In this document: one piece after another, positions 48,706 through 61,675 of the stretch | Layout: each line of letters starts with the position of its first letter | How positions within the stretch are numbered: the stretch's first letter is position 1 | Program-made: the position numbers and the translations under genes | Origin: Prunus persica | Taxonomy: Eukaryota; Streptophyta; Magnoliopsida; Rosales; Rosaceae | Assembly: GCF_000346465.2 (NCBI RefSeq) | Contig: NC_034009.1 | Coordinates: forward strand, 26,130,042 to 26,194,041 | Reading direction: 5' to 3' | DNA length: 64,000 nucleotides | The notes under the pieces: generated by a model | What the model saw: only the letters and a program-made list of their open reading frames with translations | Told to the model about the DNA's origin: nothing | Database searches by the model: none

Positions 48706-51700
48706 TCAGTCATCTGTGAAAAATGGACCAGCAATATTATCCATCACGGCAAATTGCATGTTCTCAGATGGTCTCCAATGGCGCTTGCGCTGATTGATAA
48801 ACCAGTTGTTGATTTGCCTCTGATCTAGCCCCGTCGATTCAGCCAGCGCAATCTTGTCAGCCTCCTGGATGAGAGATTCAAGCCAAAGGGTTAGCACATA
48901 TTTTGATTTGTCGAAATGTATGTTGCGGAAAAAGAGAGATGTATAAATTTTGGCACCGTTGGGTATGGCCATTTATAATGAACACTCCACCAATCAAACA
49001 ACGTTTGCCTTGCTTCTTTTGGTAGCTTTCCTTTCTTCTTCTTCTTGGAGAATTCAAGCTTCAAGGTGCCAATGTGACTGCCAAACCTACGCATGAGCCG
49101 GTCCTTGAGATCTCGATCTTCACCCCTTTGTTGACCTTCCTGCACTTCTATTTCTCCGCCACTGAAATCCTCATCTGATGACGCACCGCCTTCATCTGAT
49201 CAGCAACATTCCATTGCAAATGTTCTTCAGAAAGATTGGATATAACATACGTACATAGCACCATGGGCTAAAATGCTGATTTGATTTTGTGAAAATAATT
49301 AAAATTGTCCAACTTCAACAGTTTGTGTGATTTCTTGTTCTCATATCAAAATTTTCCTGTCATATAACTTGGCAAACTTTGGGAAAGCGCATATAAATTC
49401 AAGTTTACCCCGCAACACATGCATATAACTTGGGAACAAGGATTCATACTTAATAGAAAAGAATAAACTTAAATTAAAAAATTAAAATCCCCAAATTAAG
49501 TTAATTGGAAAGGGGAAAAAGGGTTGGACCCACACCAAGAACAAAGCTTTCAAAGGCAACTAGGTCTAGAGAGGCAACTAGGTCAAGACTCTAGACCATA
49601 GAGTAGTATAGGGCAGGTGGCTAGAGGAGGAGGGCAGCCATTGTTATCAGACACAGAATGTGTGGTAGTATTTCATTGTCAGCCGGATGGAGACTAGAAG
49701 AGAGAGAGGTGTGTCAGGAACTGAGAGTGGACAAGACGGGTGGGGACATCAATCAAATCAAAACTGACATATACAGTAGACAGTACACAGCGTCCCAACC
49801 CACCATATTATAACCCTCCCTCCCTCTCCATCCTGACGGAGAAACACCCTACCCTAATAAACAGTGGTGGGGGTTTAACGATCCGTGGGGTCCCATTTAC
49901 AAAGGACACGTACCCTACAAAATTAGGTTCCTGTACCATCTTGTGTAAAAATACATCCTAAATTCGCATAATAAGTTAGGAAACCGTGCATTGGATAGGA
50001 TGGTAGGGGCCAATATGCATATACATGCATGATTCCATGTCCATTTCATTTTCATAGGGTTTTGCAATAATTAGAGGCTCAGTTCTTTCTTGCTCAAATT
50101 AACACACAAATTATTAAAAATGAAGAAGAAAAGAAGAGAACAGCATTGAATTGGGGGGACCCAGTGCGAGAGGCAAAGGTCCACAGAGTGAAGAGTGAAG
50201 AGTGAAGAGTGAAGAGTGAAGAGTGAAGGGGGAGAGAGAGAGAGAGAGACACGTGTGAAGCAATAATGAAAGGCCAAAAGACCCCACGGCCCATGGAAAT
50301 GACACGCACTTAGCACAAGTAGCAGTGGCCACAATGCCCAGAAGAAGCTCATGAGAGAGAGAGCGAGAGAGGGAGTCCATAAAAGCTGCTAATAGCGTAA
50401 ACTACGGGAGTCCATGTGAATGAATGAATGAATGACTGAAAGTGTGGAGAGGAGAGAAAACTTCGACCACCCGCTCCACCCGGGCTTTTCTTTTCTATTA
50501 AAGTTTTCTTCCTTCCATACCAGACCAGTAGAGTATTTAAAACCCTCTCCCCATTATGCCCTCATCACCACTTTCACCAAATAAAATATAAAAACTTGGG
50601 AAAAGCCTCTCGGCTGTATGATAATCAGAGTTACCGTTTCAACACAAGAATGCGCATCGTCGCTGTGCAAGGAAGATGAAAGCCCAGCTATATCTCAAGA
50701 AATGTCACGTCCATATAACTTCCTAAATTTTATGTTATACTTGTAAACTCAACACTTGAAATCCATCACAACTAAGGATTTTATTATATAAAGAGAAATT
50801 AAGAAAACAGATATGAAGAGAAAAAAAGAAAAATGAATATGCAGATAGCATTGAAAAAGGAGCAAACAAGACTTCACATATGCAGGCAGGCCAACCAGAT
50901 AGGCACCTAAACCATCCATCCAAGCACGTGAATATATGCTTAAAGAATCTAGTGATACGCAGCAGTGAGAGCACGAGGCCAATTAAGCACACTGGAAAGG
51001 CATTATGTACTTTGATACAATACAAAAAACAACAAAAGGAAGTAACAGCAGGTTTTCTGTGATTGAGAGATGCCTAAATGCACAAATCCTTGCCCAAATA
51101 AACAATTATATTATCAACAAATCCGATTTGTACTTGTACATCTTGTTTTTGGGTACACCTATTAAAATAGATAGGCGCTTAGAAAGGGAAGAAAGTTCAC
51201 AAGACACAGTGCATGATATGGACTCACGTGATTACTAAGATTCCTATGTGAGCTTTGCTAATGATCATGGCCTAGGGAGGGCCAGACTTGAAGTACACAT
51301 AGCTTTGATTCTATTCTACTTTCTAATTTCCAAGATAAGTTTGGCTGCGATGCCAAGAACCAGCCAGAGAGCTACTAATTGGACAATTTCCGATGTGCGC
51401 ATATCACCACTCATGCTGTGTTGGAACTTGAGAATCAATAATTTATACAAGCAACAAATATACCGTCGTCTTTAAATATAGAGAACCATTTCCTCCATTT
51501 AAGGCTAAAACTAGTTTGCAAAGGCCCCCTAGGCTGTGTATTGATTTAGAGCAATTGCTTCTCAAGAAAAGTTTTGGGTTTCAAGTCCTAATATCCGTAT
51601 AATGTGTGAGTTTAGTTTGTTACCGCCACTCTCAATAGAAACATTCCTCAAAAAAGACTAAAACTAGTTCAAAAACAAACTCTAACCAGAAAGTGCATGG

Positions 51701-53032
51701 TGGCATTGCATTTCATTTTTCCAGTAAGAATCAATTCGAATTTTTTTTCCTTTGTCATCCTATTTGTCATGGAAACAAAGAAGCTACGACTCTTATCAGC
51801 TAGAAGATCAACAAATTTAAGGGAATGAATGCATATAATGATCCCAAGTTCCACACAACTTCTCATGAACAAAACTTGTTACATTCCCCAAAACAATTTT
51901 GCTACGAGTCTCCCGACCCACACTGATACATCCATCTGAAAATGTTGGTCTAAATGCACTTATTTTAATGTCAAAATCAGAAATTGCAACATCCATATAT
52001 ACATTGATGTCGGCACACCAAAAAAAACATATTTTACTCAAAAAAGAGGAACTTGAATGTTATCTATATCATAAATTCTTGTGATAGAAATAACCGCAAA
52101 CGAAGGAGGGTGTATAAAAATGTAATGGAAGCCTTCAAACTTCATTAACATGCAGACACTATATCAAATAAACTCCTAGTGTGAAGTTGATAATTAGCCT
52201 AGATCATTTTATACTTGGAAGTACATGAACATGCGTGGAGAAAGGAAAGGAAAGGAAAGGAAAGGAAAGGAAAAGAAAAGAAAAGGAAACTTTTTTCACT
52301 CGATGAATAGGGAGTGATACACATAATGAGCATCCGAAGAGTACTAGCAAGCTAGCTCCCTCAGGAGAGCCAATTAATGGCCACTGTATGAAACAATCAA
52401 ACAACTATTTGAGATGTCATCACTGCAGATCTTTGAAACGTCAAAATCAGAATCTCTGAAACAAAAAAGCAAAGCTTTTACTTTGCAAGCCGGTTCTTCT
52501 ATGGCGCATTGGGAGNNNNNNNNNNNNNNNNNNNNNNNNNNNNNNNNNNNNNNNNNNNNNNNNNNNNNNNNNNNNNNNNNNNNNNNNNNNNNNNNNNNNN
52601 NNNNNNNNNNNNNNNGAGAGAGAGAGAGAGAGAGAGAGATAAGTATCAAGTATTATCACCGAAGGTAGGTAAGTAAGGGTAAGACTAGGAAACCAGTGGC
52701 CGCAATATTTCGTGCGTTTTATGTTCACCAACACGAGCCAAATCAAGCTACAACTATCGTGAGAGAGAGAGAGAGACTAACCGGAGAGGGTTCTAATGGA
52801 GGAGGCGTTAGCAGATGAAGTGCAGAGATTGCTAAGTTGCAGTTCAATCTTGTTCAAGAAAGTGGTGGCTTCATCAAAAGGCCTTGAGAGATCTGATTTG
52901 TATTTCACTAACATCTCGCAGTAGGTTTCCTAAATATATAAACAAACCCAAATTAATTAAAGGAGAAAACTTAGCGAAACTTAGCCAGAAAAATAGATCA
53001 GTAGCAATCTAACACCAATTAAATTATAAAGT

Positions 53033-53080
<48 letters not shown>

Positions 53081-53819
53081 TGGGGGACCAATAATACCAT
53101 GAACTCGTCGAGCTCGGGATCGGCTCCCAAATACGTGGAGGACATAGAAGAATTAGAATTACAAGAGCCTCGCTGCTGCTGCTTATAGTTATAAAAGTCG
53201 CTTTCTCGGCGGATTTCGTCTAAGAAACTCGCGATTTCCGGAGGCGCCCCTACCTACATAAAAAAAACATTTACAAAAGTTAAATTCATTTGCACCTCCT
53301 AACTGTCATCGAAGAAGCTAAGAAGAACACTGTCAGAGGCTGACACTAAAATTTCTTTATTTTGAAACAAACAAAGAAAACTGAAACAGAAAACTCAGAC
53401 TACATATTATTTGTAGAAATTTAATGATGTTATTTGTTGGTGGGTGTAGGTTCTGAAAAGTTCACCTTCTGGCACTCAATATAAGCGTGAATGAGCCTAG
53501 GGTAAGTGGGGTGCGATGCAATTTTGGCTTTGATGGCGCCAAACACGTCTTCCTCGCGTTGAAATTCCGGCGTGATTGTTGGTGAAGCTGCCTCCGACAT
53601 GGCCGAGTACAGTACCACGTCGTCCGATCCGAACATCGGGACCCGATGATGATGATGCTCCCCACGGAAGGCTCCGGATGAGACAAGCAGGCTTTGGTAA
53701 TCCAACGGTAGGATCAGATTTTCCGGGGTCATCAGCGCCCTGTCTTCGTACTCCGCCGTTGATTGAAAACCCTTGTCCCCGCACTCCGCCGTTGATTGCA
53801 ATCCGTACATTTCCTCCAT
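48706..53819 (-). CDS. Class I KNOX homeobox protein (KNAT2/KNAT6-like)
   Basis: A TALE homeodomain transcription factor that maintains meristem and organ-boundary identity, with BELL partners, in the nucleus. Five exons on the minus strand: 53466-53819, 53098-53253, 52782-52929, 48957-49195 and 48706-48864, giving 351 residues. The start MEEMYGLQS was preferred over MNWMEEMYG by resemblance to KNAT6. KNOX1 spans about residues 92-132 and KNOX2 about 155-210. The ELK domain is at about 245-267, then the homeodomain with the PYP loop (WPYPT, 295-299) split by the conserved last intron, and [10 protein letters not shown] at 320-329. The C-terminus [17 protein letters not shown] matches the KNAT2/6 group. 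Intron 3 (49196-52781, 3.6 kb) is long, as usual in KNOX1 genes, and contains a SINE, simple repeats and a 100-N gap. Confidence 0.95.
50186..50227. repeat. (GAGTGAA)n heptamer repeat in KNOX intron 3
   Basis: About six copies of AGAGTGA, followed by a GA run. A short GAATGAATGAATGAATGA tract lies nearby at about 50418-50436. Confidence 0.9.
51517..51657 (+). mobile_element. tRNA-derived SINE, copy 2 (in KNOX intron 3)
   Basis: 141 bp flanked by a 12-bp direct repeat CTAAAACTAGTT (51505-51516 and 51658-51669). It is a diverged copy of the SINE at 41337: GCAAAGG start, GGTTTCAAGTCCT box B-like, TTTAGTTTGTTACCGCCACT and the CAATAGAAACATTCCTCAAA tail. It lies antisense to the KNOX gene. Confidence 0.85.
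52240..52288. repeat. (GGAAA)n pentanucleotide repeat
   Basis: About ten units, degrading to AAAAG at the right end, in KNOX intron 3. Confidence 0.9.
52516..52615. other. Assembly gap (100 N)
   Basis: Exactly 100 N, a standard unknown-size placeholder. It is followed at once by a (GA)n tract (52616-52639), suggesting the assembly broke in a longer GA microsatellite. It lies in intron 3 of the KNOX gene, so coding sequence is not affected. Confidence 0.97.
53039..53074. repeat. (GA)n microsatellite in KNOX intron 2
   Basis: About 18 GA units start some 24 bases beyond the exon 2 donor, giving a CT tract early in the transcribed intron. The same arrangement is seen in MENG intron 5 and KNOX intron 3 (GA at 52760-52775). 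Confidence 0.9.
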
Positions 53820-53828
53820 CCAATTCAA

Positions 53829-55840
53829 ATGGCAGACAACAAAAGTATATCTTCTTCTTCTTCTTTCTTTCTTTCTATATGTCTTCTTCTAGTTCTAGCT
53901 ACAGCTATAGGAGAAAAATAAAATAAAATAAACTAAAAGGCAGTATATTTGTTTATTTCTATTCATCTTGAAATTTTAACCACAAAATTTTTAACTGAGA
54001 GAACATTTGCTGGAAGTGGAGTATCAGAGGGTAACTGGAAGTGTTCTTGGGGAGTGTGCTTGTTGTCCAACTAACAACTAAGTGATATATGATTAGATAT
54101 GTAATAGCCCCTTCCTTTTTCATCTTTTTCCTTTTCTACTGTGTTGTTACTTAAAATATATATATTATTTAGCGTGTGTGTTACTTTCAAGGTGTAAACA
54201 ATGTTTAATGCTTGTTTGCAATTACTTCTTTATGAGGCATTTTTGTTCATAAGCACTTCTAGCGATCGTAAATGATTTTATTATAAATTTTCATAAGAAA
54301 AAATATTTGAGATCACTTTTTGAAGAAGTATACTCTAGAAAGTGCTTTTATGACCTAGAAGTACTTCTAAATTATAGTTGTCAGAAATATTTTTTTGTTG
54401 TCAAAAAACACTTTTAATCCTTTTATAAACACTCCCAAACTGACAGCTAGATACACCAAAACAAAATTAGAAAGATGCAATACCTAAATTGACCAAACAT
54501 GGAAAAAAAGAAAGAGGAGGCTCGAGGCACGAGCAAAGTAGGTTTTAAAATTCCAGCAGAAAAAACATAAAATATAAAAAGCAGCCTTTGTATTTGTAAA
54601 TGGCAAGATGAGACTTTTCCTTTTCCATATATAAATAATATTGTATAAATTGTGTATATAACTCATTGTACAATGATACCTATGCTTCTTATGCTGACGA
54701 CTCTGCCCAATTTTAGTAATTGACAATTCACATTGTATAACCCTATTTGTGGCTCTATTAAAGTTTACTGTTAACTTTTCTATATATACTGTTTTACCTT
54801 TTATATTTTTACTGGGGAGTTAATAATAACTTGCAGTACAGTTGTAGGTAGATAATGTTGATAATTGATGCATTCGACAAAGGAAAAATTATTCGATAAA
54901 AAGTATGATCTATGTAGTCAAGACGAATTCTAGTGGTGGGCCATGCATACCTACAGGCGGCCACTACACGTGGGACACACTAGCACGTGGAGGGCACGCA
55001 TTCCTCCCCAATGAGCTCGAGATGCATATGGAACTGGAACCCACCAGCATCTGCATTAATTAATATTAATTTTGTATATTGTATACGCATGCATGAATAT
55101 ATATATATATATGTGTGTGTAGTTGACATTTTGGGAGCAAATTCAATTGGTTGCTTTAATATGATGGAAATCGAACTTGAAAAGGAAAATCAATAGAAAA
55201 CATGGACGTCGGTGGTGGTAGAACAATTCATTATGCGGTGCGTTTAGGGTAAACGTCTTCACGACTTTTTGAAACCCTACCCTTATATTATGGGACGGTG
55301 GGGAGTTGGAAGAAGATAAGAAGTACGGTATGGGAGATTTATATGGCTAGACCCCCGTGCGTTGTAACGGTTGGTGGGGGTCCGATAATATGGTTGATTA
55401 TGCAGACAAGACAACCTTAAGCTAATACGCTTAACTCATATTTAAAAAAAAGAGCTATGACTAGATTGGGACCCGACAGCTTTGACTAGTCAGACACTAG
55501 GCCACAGGATTTTTGGGACCTTTTGGGTTCATGTTATCGACTGATGTGATAAATTCGTGTTGTGAAAACCAATCCACTAGTTTGAGATTAAAAATTTACT
55601 AGTCGGCAAATATATTTATACATATGGCGGATGATGTAACACCACTTTCAGAATTAGTAATAAGCTGCCCAAGCTGATTGGGGAGAAAAATTTACTTATA
55701 CACGAGATATCACCGTGGTGTTATTTTAAGTTAATTATTTATTATTATATGTTTTAATTTTTCGATATAATAATACAATCTTTTAATATAATAATAAGTT
55801 TGGAGTACCGTTATAGTGACATACCCATTATATATAATTT
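53829..55840. other. KNOX 5' flank and intergenic
   Basis: A TTC/TTTC simple repeat at about 53850-53876 lies just upstream of the KNOX start, probably in the leader. The rest is AT-rich without a gene, apart from a MITE-like element at about 54207-54441. Confidence 0.45.
54207..54441. mobile_element. Possible MITE (imperfect foldback)
   Basis: Left GTTTGCAATTACTTC and right (reverse complement) GTTTGGGAGTGTTTA ends, with AAGCACTT and AAGTGCTT-like internal mirrors, fit a degraded hAT-type MITE. No clean duplication was found. Confidence 0.4.
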
Positions 55841-55848
55841 CTTCTTAT

Positions 55849-56477
55849 TATGGGCGAAGCCATATTCGGACCATAGTGGTCACAAGCCCCCCTCAATCTT
55901 TATATCCCTTGTATTTATATATTATATATAATATATTTTGGGATATTTACTTTAAAATAAATCATATATTATTTTCTTTTTGTCTACAAATTAATCATAA
56001 AACTTCCTAATCACTTTTCTACTTTCTCTTAAATCTTCTAGGTTGGGTTATGATATTTGCACTAAAAACTCCTTTTTTTTCTCTCTTTCTCCTCCTCATT
56101 TGTTTAACTTAAGCTTTGTGAATTTTTTTTCCTTCCCTTTTTACATGTTTGAGTAGGATACCTTAATATTGAGATTTATGAATTTTTTTTGTATTTCTTC
56201 TCTATGTTGGAATATAAATTATTAACTTTTGAGTCTTTAATAGTGTAGATGATGAGATTAAAATATGAAATTAAAGACAATTATGTTTATAATGAATGAA
56301 TAAATTATTAATCAATATGAAATGATATTATGAAGTTGGCTTAACCGAGTAGTTAGTATCGTATTAAAAAAATTGTGAAGGTTAGTAATCAGTTAGTGCT
56401 TGAACGCTCCTATTCAAATTATTTTTTAAAGTTTTGTGAAGGATCCCTTCTAATATGAAATCCTGACTCCACCACTA
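55849..56477. mobile_element. hAT-like non-autonomous element with 8-bp TSD
   Basis: 629 bp flanked by CTTCTTAT (55841-55848 and 56478-56485). The ends are imperfect inverted repeats: TGGGCGAAGCCATATTC on the left, and TGGTGGAGTCAGGATTTC when the right end is reverse-complemented. The interior is AT-rich and non-coding. Confidence 0.65.
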
Positions 56478-56574
56478 CTTCTTATAATAGGAAAATATTG
56501 ATGTCCCATAATAAGCAAGTTGGTGAGCTGCAGCTTTTGACAAAAGCATAAGTTGAAAAATGAGTGTTGTCTTG

Positions 56575-57390
56575 CGTTTTGAGTCCCAGTTTGGGATTGC
56601 TGTCACTTTTAAAAAAAAGTTGCTTCTGCTGTGCTTTGAAAATAATTAGTTGTAAAGTAAAGCAGCTCTATGTTTGGTAAATAATATTTTTAAAATGTTG
56701 TTAGTACAAAAAGCAGTGTTAAAATCATTTGGTAAATTTTAATATAAAATTGTTGTGACTATGAATAATGACTAAAATAGACATGATGTTAAAAGTGTTA
56801 TGTACTAATCATGTGGTAGTAGTGGTAGTGATGGAGTGAAGGTAGTGGTGGTGATCAAGGTGGATCTTGTGGTTGTGGTAGTGATGGTGGTGGTGGTGGG
56901 GATGATGATTGTGGAGGTGGTGGTGGTGGTAGTGGATGTGGAGGTTGGAGGAGGAGGAGGTGGTTGTGGTGGTGGAAAAGGTAGAGGTGGAGGAGGTAGT
57001 GGTGGAGGTGGATGTGGAGGTGGTGAAGGTGGTGGTGGCGGAGGATGAGGAGGAGACAGATGTGGTGGTGGTGGTGGTGGTGGCGGTGGTTGTGGATGTA
57101 GTGAATGTGGTGGTGCAAGTGGTGGAGTTGAATGTTGAAGTGGAGGTGGTGTCATTTTTTAAAATGAATGATGGTATTTTGAGAATTAAAAAAATTCATT
57201 AAAAGTTCATCTCTACTTCTTTTGAAATCAGCTTTGAAAAGCAACCCAGAGCCTGCTTTTAAAAACTGCTGTCAAAAGACCACTGCTTTTAAAATAATTG
57301 AGATATTTTATTTCTACCAAATACCTTAAACTGCTTCACTTTAAAGTAAAGCCGCTTTAGGATAAAAAAAAGTTTTCTCAAACGGAGCCT
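56575..57390. mobile_element. MITE-like element containing a GGT minisatellite
   Basis: The outer parts mirror each other: left CAGTTTGGGATTGCTGTCAC..AAGTAAAGCAG and right (reverse complement) CTCCGTTTGAG..CTTTAAAGTGAAGCAG. This is a common plant MITE layout. The centre is occupied by a GGT-rich tract. Boundaries are approximate. Confidence 0.6.
56815..57150. repeat. GGT/GGA-rich minisatellite
   Basis: About 335 bp almost free of C on the plus strand, made of TGG, GGA and GTGG words. It has G-quadruplex potential on the plus strand. Open frames on both strands (Pro/His-rich or Val/Gly-rich) are artefacts of the repeat. Confidence 0.9.
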
Positions 57391-60300
57391 AACTTTCGAT
57401 AAATAAAAATCTTATATCAACATTTGCAAATCTACTAAATGGAAATGTTTTCTTTTTAACATTCAATTATTTAATTGCTGTTGCAGGGTGCGCCATGCAT
57501 TTACTAGTCATCAACAACAACAACAACAACAACGAAGTACAAATAAAAAAGAAATAAAAAGAATATTAAAGCCTAATACGTACCATTAAGACCAAAAGGG
57601 CGCAAATTTTTCAGACGAGGGTGAACCAGCAAACCAGCAGTTGGCTTTCTTTCTTTTATATATTTCTGATGTTTGATTTGATGGATTGATTGATCGTCTC
57701 GGGAAAAAGTTGACAAGATACCGTCCTCTCCCTGTAAAAAAGTTAAAACGTGTTTCACAGAGAATCCAAATAGTGTGCAGTTGTCACCGTTGGATCGTTC
57801 TCGGATTAAACAAACACCGACTTCCGAGGCCAATCAGACGGTTGATATCTTAAGGTAAAACCTACAGTTTTGTGAGCAGGCAACGCATCTTTTCTTTACC
57901 TCTTTTTTTCCATTGGTAGGTCGAATTATTTACAAATAAAATCGGAAATGCATAAAAACTGGGCGTACCTCTTCAGCATTTTAATGGCTTCGGTGCAGCA
58001 GCAGCAGCCACATGACCTAGTCGGGTCGGAGTTATATCCATCCACCCTGTTATTCTTGTATTTTTGTTGCCTGGCAAGTGTGCACGTGTGTTTTCTTCTC
58101 TGAGCTATATCTATATATATATATATATATATATATAGCTTTCCGAACCTGAGTTTTCACAAAAGGTTTGATTAATGTGGAGGTGGTCCAAGAATTGCTT
58201 TCTTATATAGAGTCAATCAGGTGCCTTGTATTGTGGCGGACGTAAATTAAAGCATTTGGAATATTAATTAAATATAATTCGTGATTAAGCAATTGAATAT
58301 CAATGTCAAAAGTAAATTTCTTGCTACGTATTCACATGAACGACACGTGTTACTAACAAAGCCGTATTTAGTGAAAGGAGTTCCGCATTTGTCATCTGAT
58401 CACATGCTTAAACAAATATTAAGTTTGCCGTCTCCGAACTTAAAGGGTGCTGCTGCATCTGCGGAAAGTTCACCAACCATCTTCAAGTCAAATAAAATTC
58501 GTGTCGCTTATTCATAGATTCACAAAGACTTTTACTCCTTGACTTTCCATTCGACATACCACATGGCCAATTACCAAGTACCACGTTCTGAAAGGGCTGC
58601 ATCTGAGGAAGCTGTAATTGGGGGACAACAATCGAAGATCAATGATGCTTAAATCCGACCAAATCTTCGTGCTTACTATGTTAAAAATGCTTCTTATATT
58701 TGATCATTATCATCGTCGATCTTCCTTTTACTTTTTTGTACATGTGATATATTTGATAGACTAAGAATATTTATAAAGATATTTACACAATCAAAACTTA
58801 GGTCATCCGAGGCTGTAAGAGCAGCCATGCAGTTGTTTTGTTTGTAGCCAGGCATGTGTTGTTGTCAAAATTAATTGATAATCAGGCTAATCATGATAAA
58901 ATATCAAAGTCATTACAAATATATATCATCAATAAATCACGCATGTTTAACTTTAATTTTGGAGTCCAAACACACAATAAGACTCAATTAGAGAAAGCCA
59001 TTGTTATTAATATTAAATGAAATCTCTGTAAGCTCCTTTTTTTTATCCCTTTTGAGAATTGTTTAATCGCAATGGATTGAAACTTTTGCGTTGTTATTGT
59101 TTTTGGCCGGTCAAAAAGGAATTATTGGCTGTTGGTGGTTGAGGCGAAGGCTGACCTAGGTTGACAAGGATTTCGATTTCTGATTAGTCAAAGATACAGA
59201 GGGTTGTTTTCGATGGTTGTTAGGTGTTATGTAGTTCAGGCATACCTTAGCATAGTGTTGATTAATTAAAGCTTTGGTTCTTTGATATTTACTTTTGAGT
59301 GCTGTTATTTTCTTCTTTCCGTCCTTTTTTTTTTTGTTTTTTGTTTTTTGTGTTCTTCTTATCTTCTTACTCATAATGTAAATTTGAAAAAATATAGTCA
59401 TATCTTTGCACTCACTATTATTCTTAAAACACCTTTTAATTTGTCTTCACAATTTCAAATAAAAAAGTGGGTGAAATAACAAGAGATCAGTCAAATCCTA
59501 AAGGAAACAAATGCTAACAAGGTAGAGAATAATTAAAGAAAATTCTACGAAACATAGATATGAAGTTAGAATAATGAACTACATGAGATGCAGGAGAAAC
59601 ATTTGCATGCCAAGTTATTTAGCTTGCTTGTATATTTCTAAGTGCCCTTTTGGTATTGTTTATTTAAAGTAATAAGTGATTTTTAAAAAAATTTAGGAAA
59701 CTCAGCCTGTTTGATAAACTATGAGAAAGTCACTTATTATTAAAAATTGCAATGAGAGAAAGTTATAAGGGAAAACAACTTCAGGAGTGCTTTCATTTTC
59801 TGATTCTGCAGGAATCAATTTCAAAGATGCACTGGGTTTAATGATTATACGTAAATCATTTTATGATTATGAGGCAATCAGTTCAAACAACAATTTTAAC
59901 AAAAAGTTTACTAAACACTAAACTACTTTCTCTTACAACAAATCTAATAATGATTATTTTCAAAGCATAACAATGTCAACTGAGTGTAAGACTTTTTAAA
60001 TGTTAAAGGATTCCCTTGCATTAATATATATCAGATATTTAGGTGGGTGCCACCCCATTCCCGTATTTGATCATTGTTATATGTTTTCTATTTTCGTTTT
60101 GTTGTTTACCAGACGAGATTAAGATAAAATATGCATTGAATTTTGTGTCTACTTTTATCTTCTTTTTTGGTGCACATAAACAAACACATGAAAATCTAAA
60201 GTGAAAACTTGACGAAATAGAAAAGCAACTACGTGAATTGGAAGGATGACAGGTATGTAAATGAGAGGGATTATTTCAGGTTGTCTCAGTGAATTGAGGT

Positions 60301-61675
60301 TTTTTTTCTCAACTTCTTAGAAGTCATTTTATAAAAAAATAAATTTATTTTTAAAATTTTGAAAATAAGGTGAGTAAGAAAATAAGGTAAACAAAAGGTA
60401 GAAATGTCAGCACTTGTCCTTTTTTATTTTGCATTATTATGCCCAAAAAATCTGCATAACTAATACAAATTTTGCATTACTTCCAATGAAAATCTTAGTG
60501 CTGAAGCCAAAATGTGTTATTAGTATTACACTAATATAAGAAGCATGATCATTGAAGAAAAAAAAAAAAAGAGTTAAGTGGAGAGCATTTTTTTGACAGC
60601 TTATAAAGGTTGTGTTTCTGGTCAAAAAGAAGGCAAGATTCTCTTTAACTATTTTGGGCTAAAGTATTCTCTCTCTAAAGGCAATTTGGGAGACAAAAAT
60701 GGAAGTGCAACAACTTGGAAGATGTCTGATGGTTGATGTTATCCTAATCATATTAATGGGGAGCAAAAATTCCCATTATCTTTTCGATAACCCCAAGATA
60801 TATTTAAATAATTTGTAGGGAGTATAATCGCTTATTATATGTATATACATGCTCCTTTGTGATCATCTGTGCTGCATGATCATATGATTATATCATTGCT
60901 TACAAGAAAATTATTATGGTTAAACAAGTCTAATTTATTTTATAAATTAAAAAAACAAGACTATGGAAGTGGCACTTATGCTCAATTATTCACCTGTGGC
61001 AAGTTGAGAACGACATTTAACACCTTAAACTGCACCCAACAACCCCATGATAATTTGGTCAACTATTTCACACCCAAAAATAAGGAAGAAAACTTTGTCC
61101 CCAGATTACCTTTTAATTTCCTTCTAACTTTCATCTGTTTTCCCACCACCAAAAAAAAAAAAAAAGTTTCACAAAGTTGATAGATTTAAAAACTTAAAAC
61201 TTAAAATATCCGCAGTTTTTTTTTTTTTTTTTTTGAGAAAACCTAATCATTGCTTTTTGAGAAAATCCTAAAGAAAAATTCCTAGCTGAGATCGGCGGCC
61301 ACCCTTCTTACTTAATACCCCTTCTTCTCCTCTCATCTCATTTCCTCTTATTCCCTTCCTTTTTCCTCTGGATTCTTTGTTTTTTGTTTATTTTGTTTTG
61401 TGATGTAAAAGTAGTTGTTGTGAAATGTTACCGTTGTCATGATATAATTACCGTCTTTTGACCCACTCATGTAAGGATTTGGCTCAAGTTGTCTGCCTTT
61501 GATATAGATTTGGAGCTACGAAGCGGGAATGATGCCGGGTTGCATCGGGTTCCGGTTTAGCCATTGGGGCACACAATGGGTTTAGCCAATATGGCTCTCT
61601 TAGTGTAGCCCGAGAGGATGCGGAACAATGGTCTTCTTTCTTAGTTGGTTTGTTTTCTGTTTATGATATTTTATT
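57391..61675. other. Intergenic, no gene recognised
   Basis: AT-rich. Includes (CAA)n at about 57513-57532, an (AT)n run at about 58110-58136, and homopolymers near 60560, 61152 and 61216. Frames at 57573-57833 (minus) and 58281-58517 (plus) lack recognisable domains and splice context. 59640-60000 has a GTGCCCTTTTGGTATTG start that may be another decayed MITE. Confidence 0.45.

Noticed and set aside
52374..52746. Frames spanning the N block
   Set aside because: They run through 100 unknown bases and a GA repeat; no evidence of coding.
56805..57202. Long open frames on both strands (Pro/His-rich on minus, Val/Gly-rich on plus)
   Set aside because: They are translations of the GGT/GGA minisatellite; compositional artefact, not an extensin or glycine-rich protein gene.
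57573..57833. 86-codon minus-strand frame
   Set aside because: Has an ATG and moderate length but no recognisable domain, splice partners or neighbour context.
58281..58517. 78-codon plus-strand frame
   Set aside because: No domain or homologue recalled; length is expected by chance in this interval.
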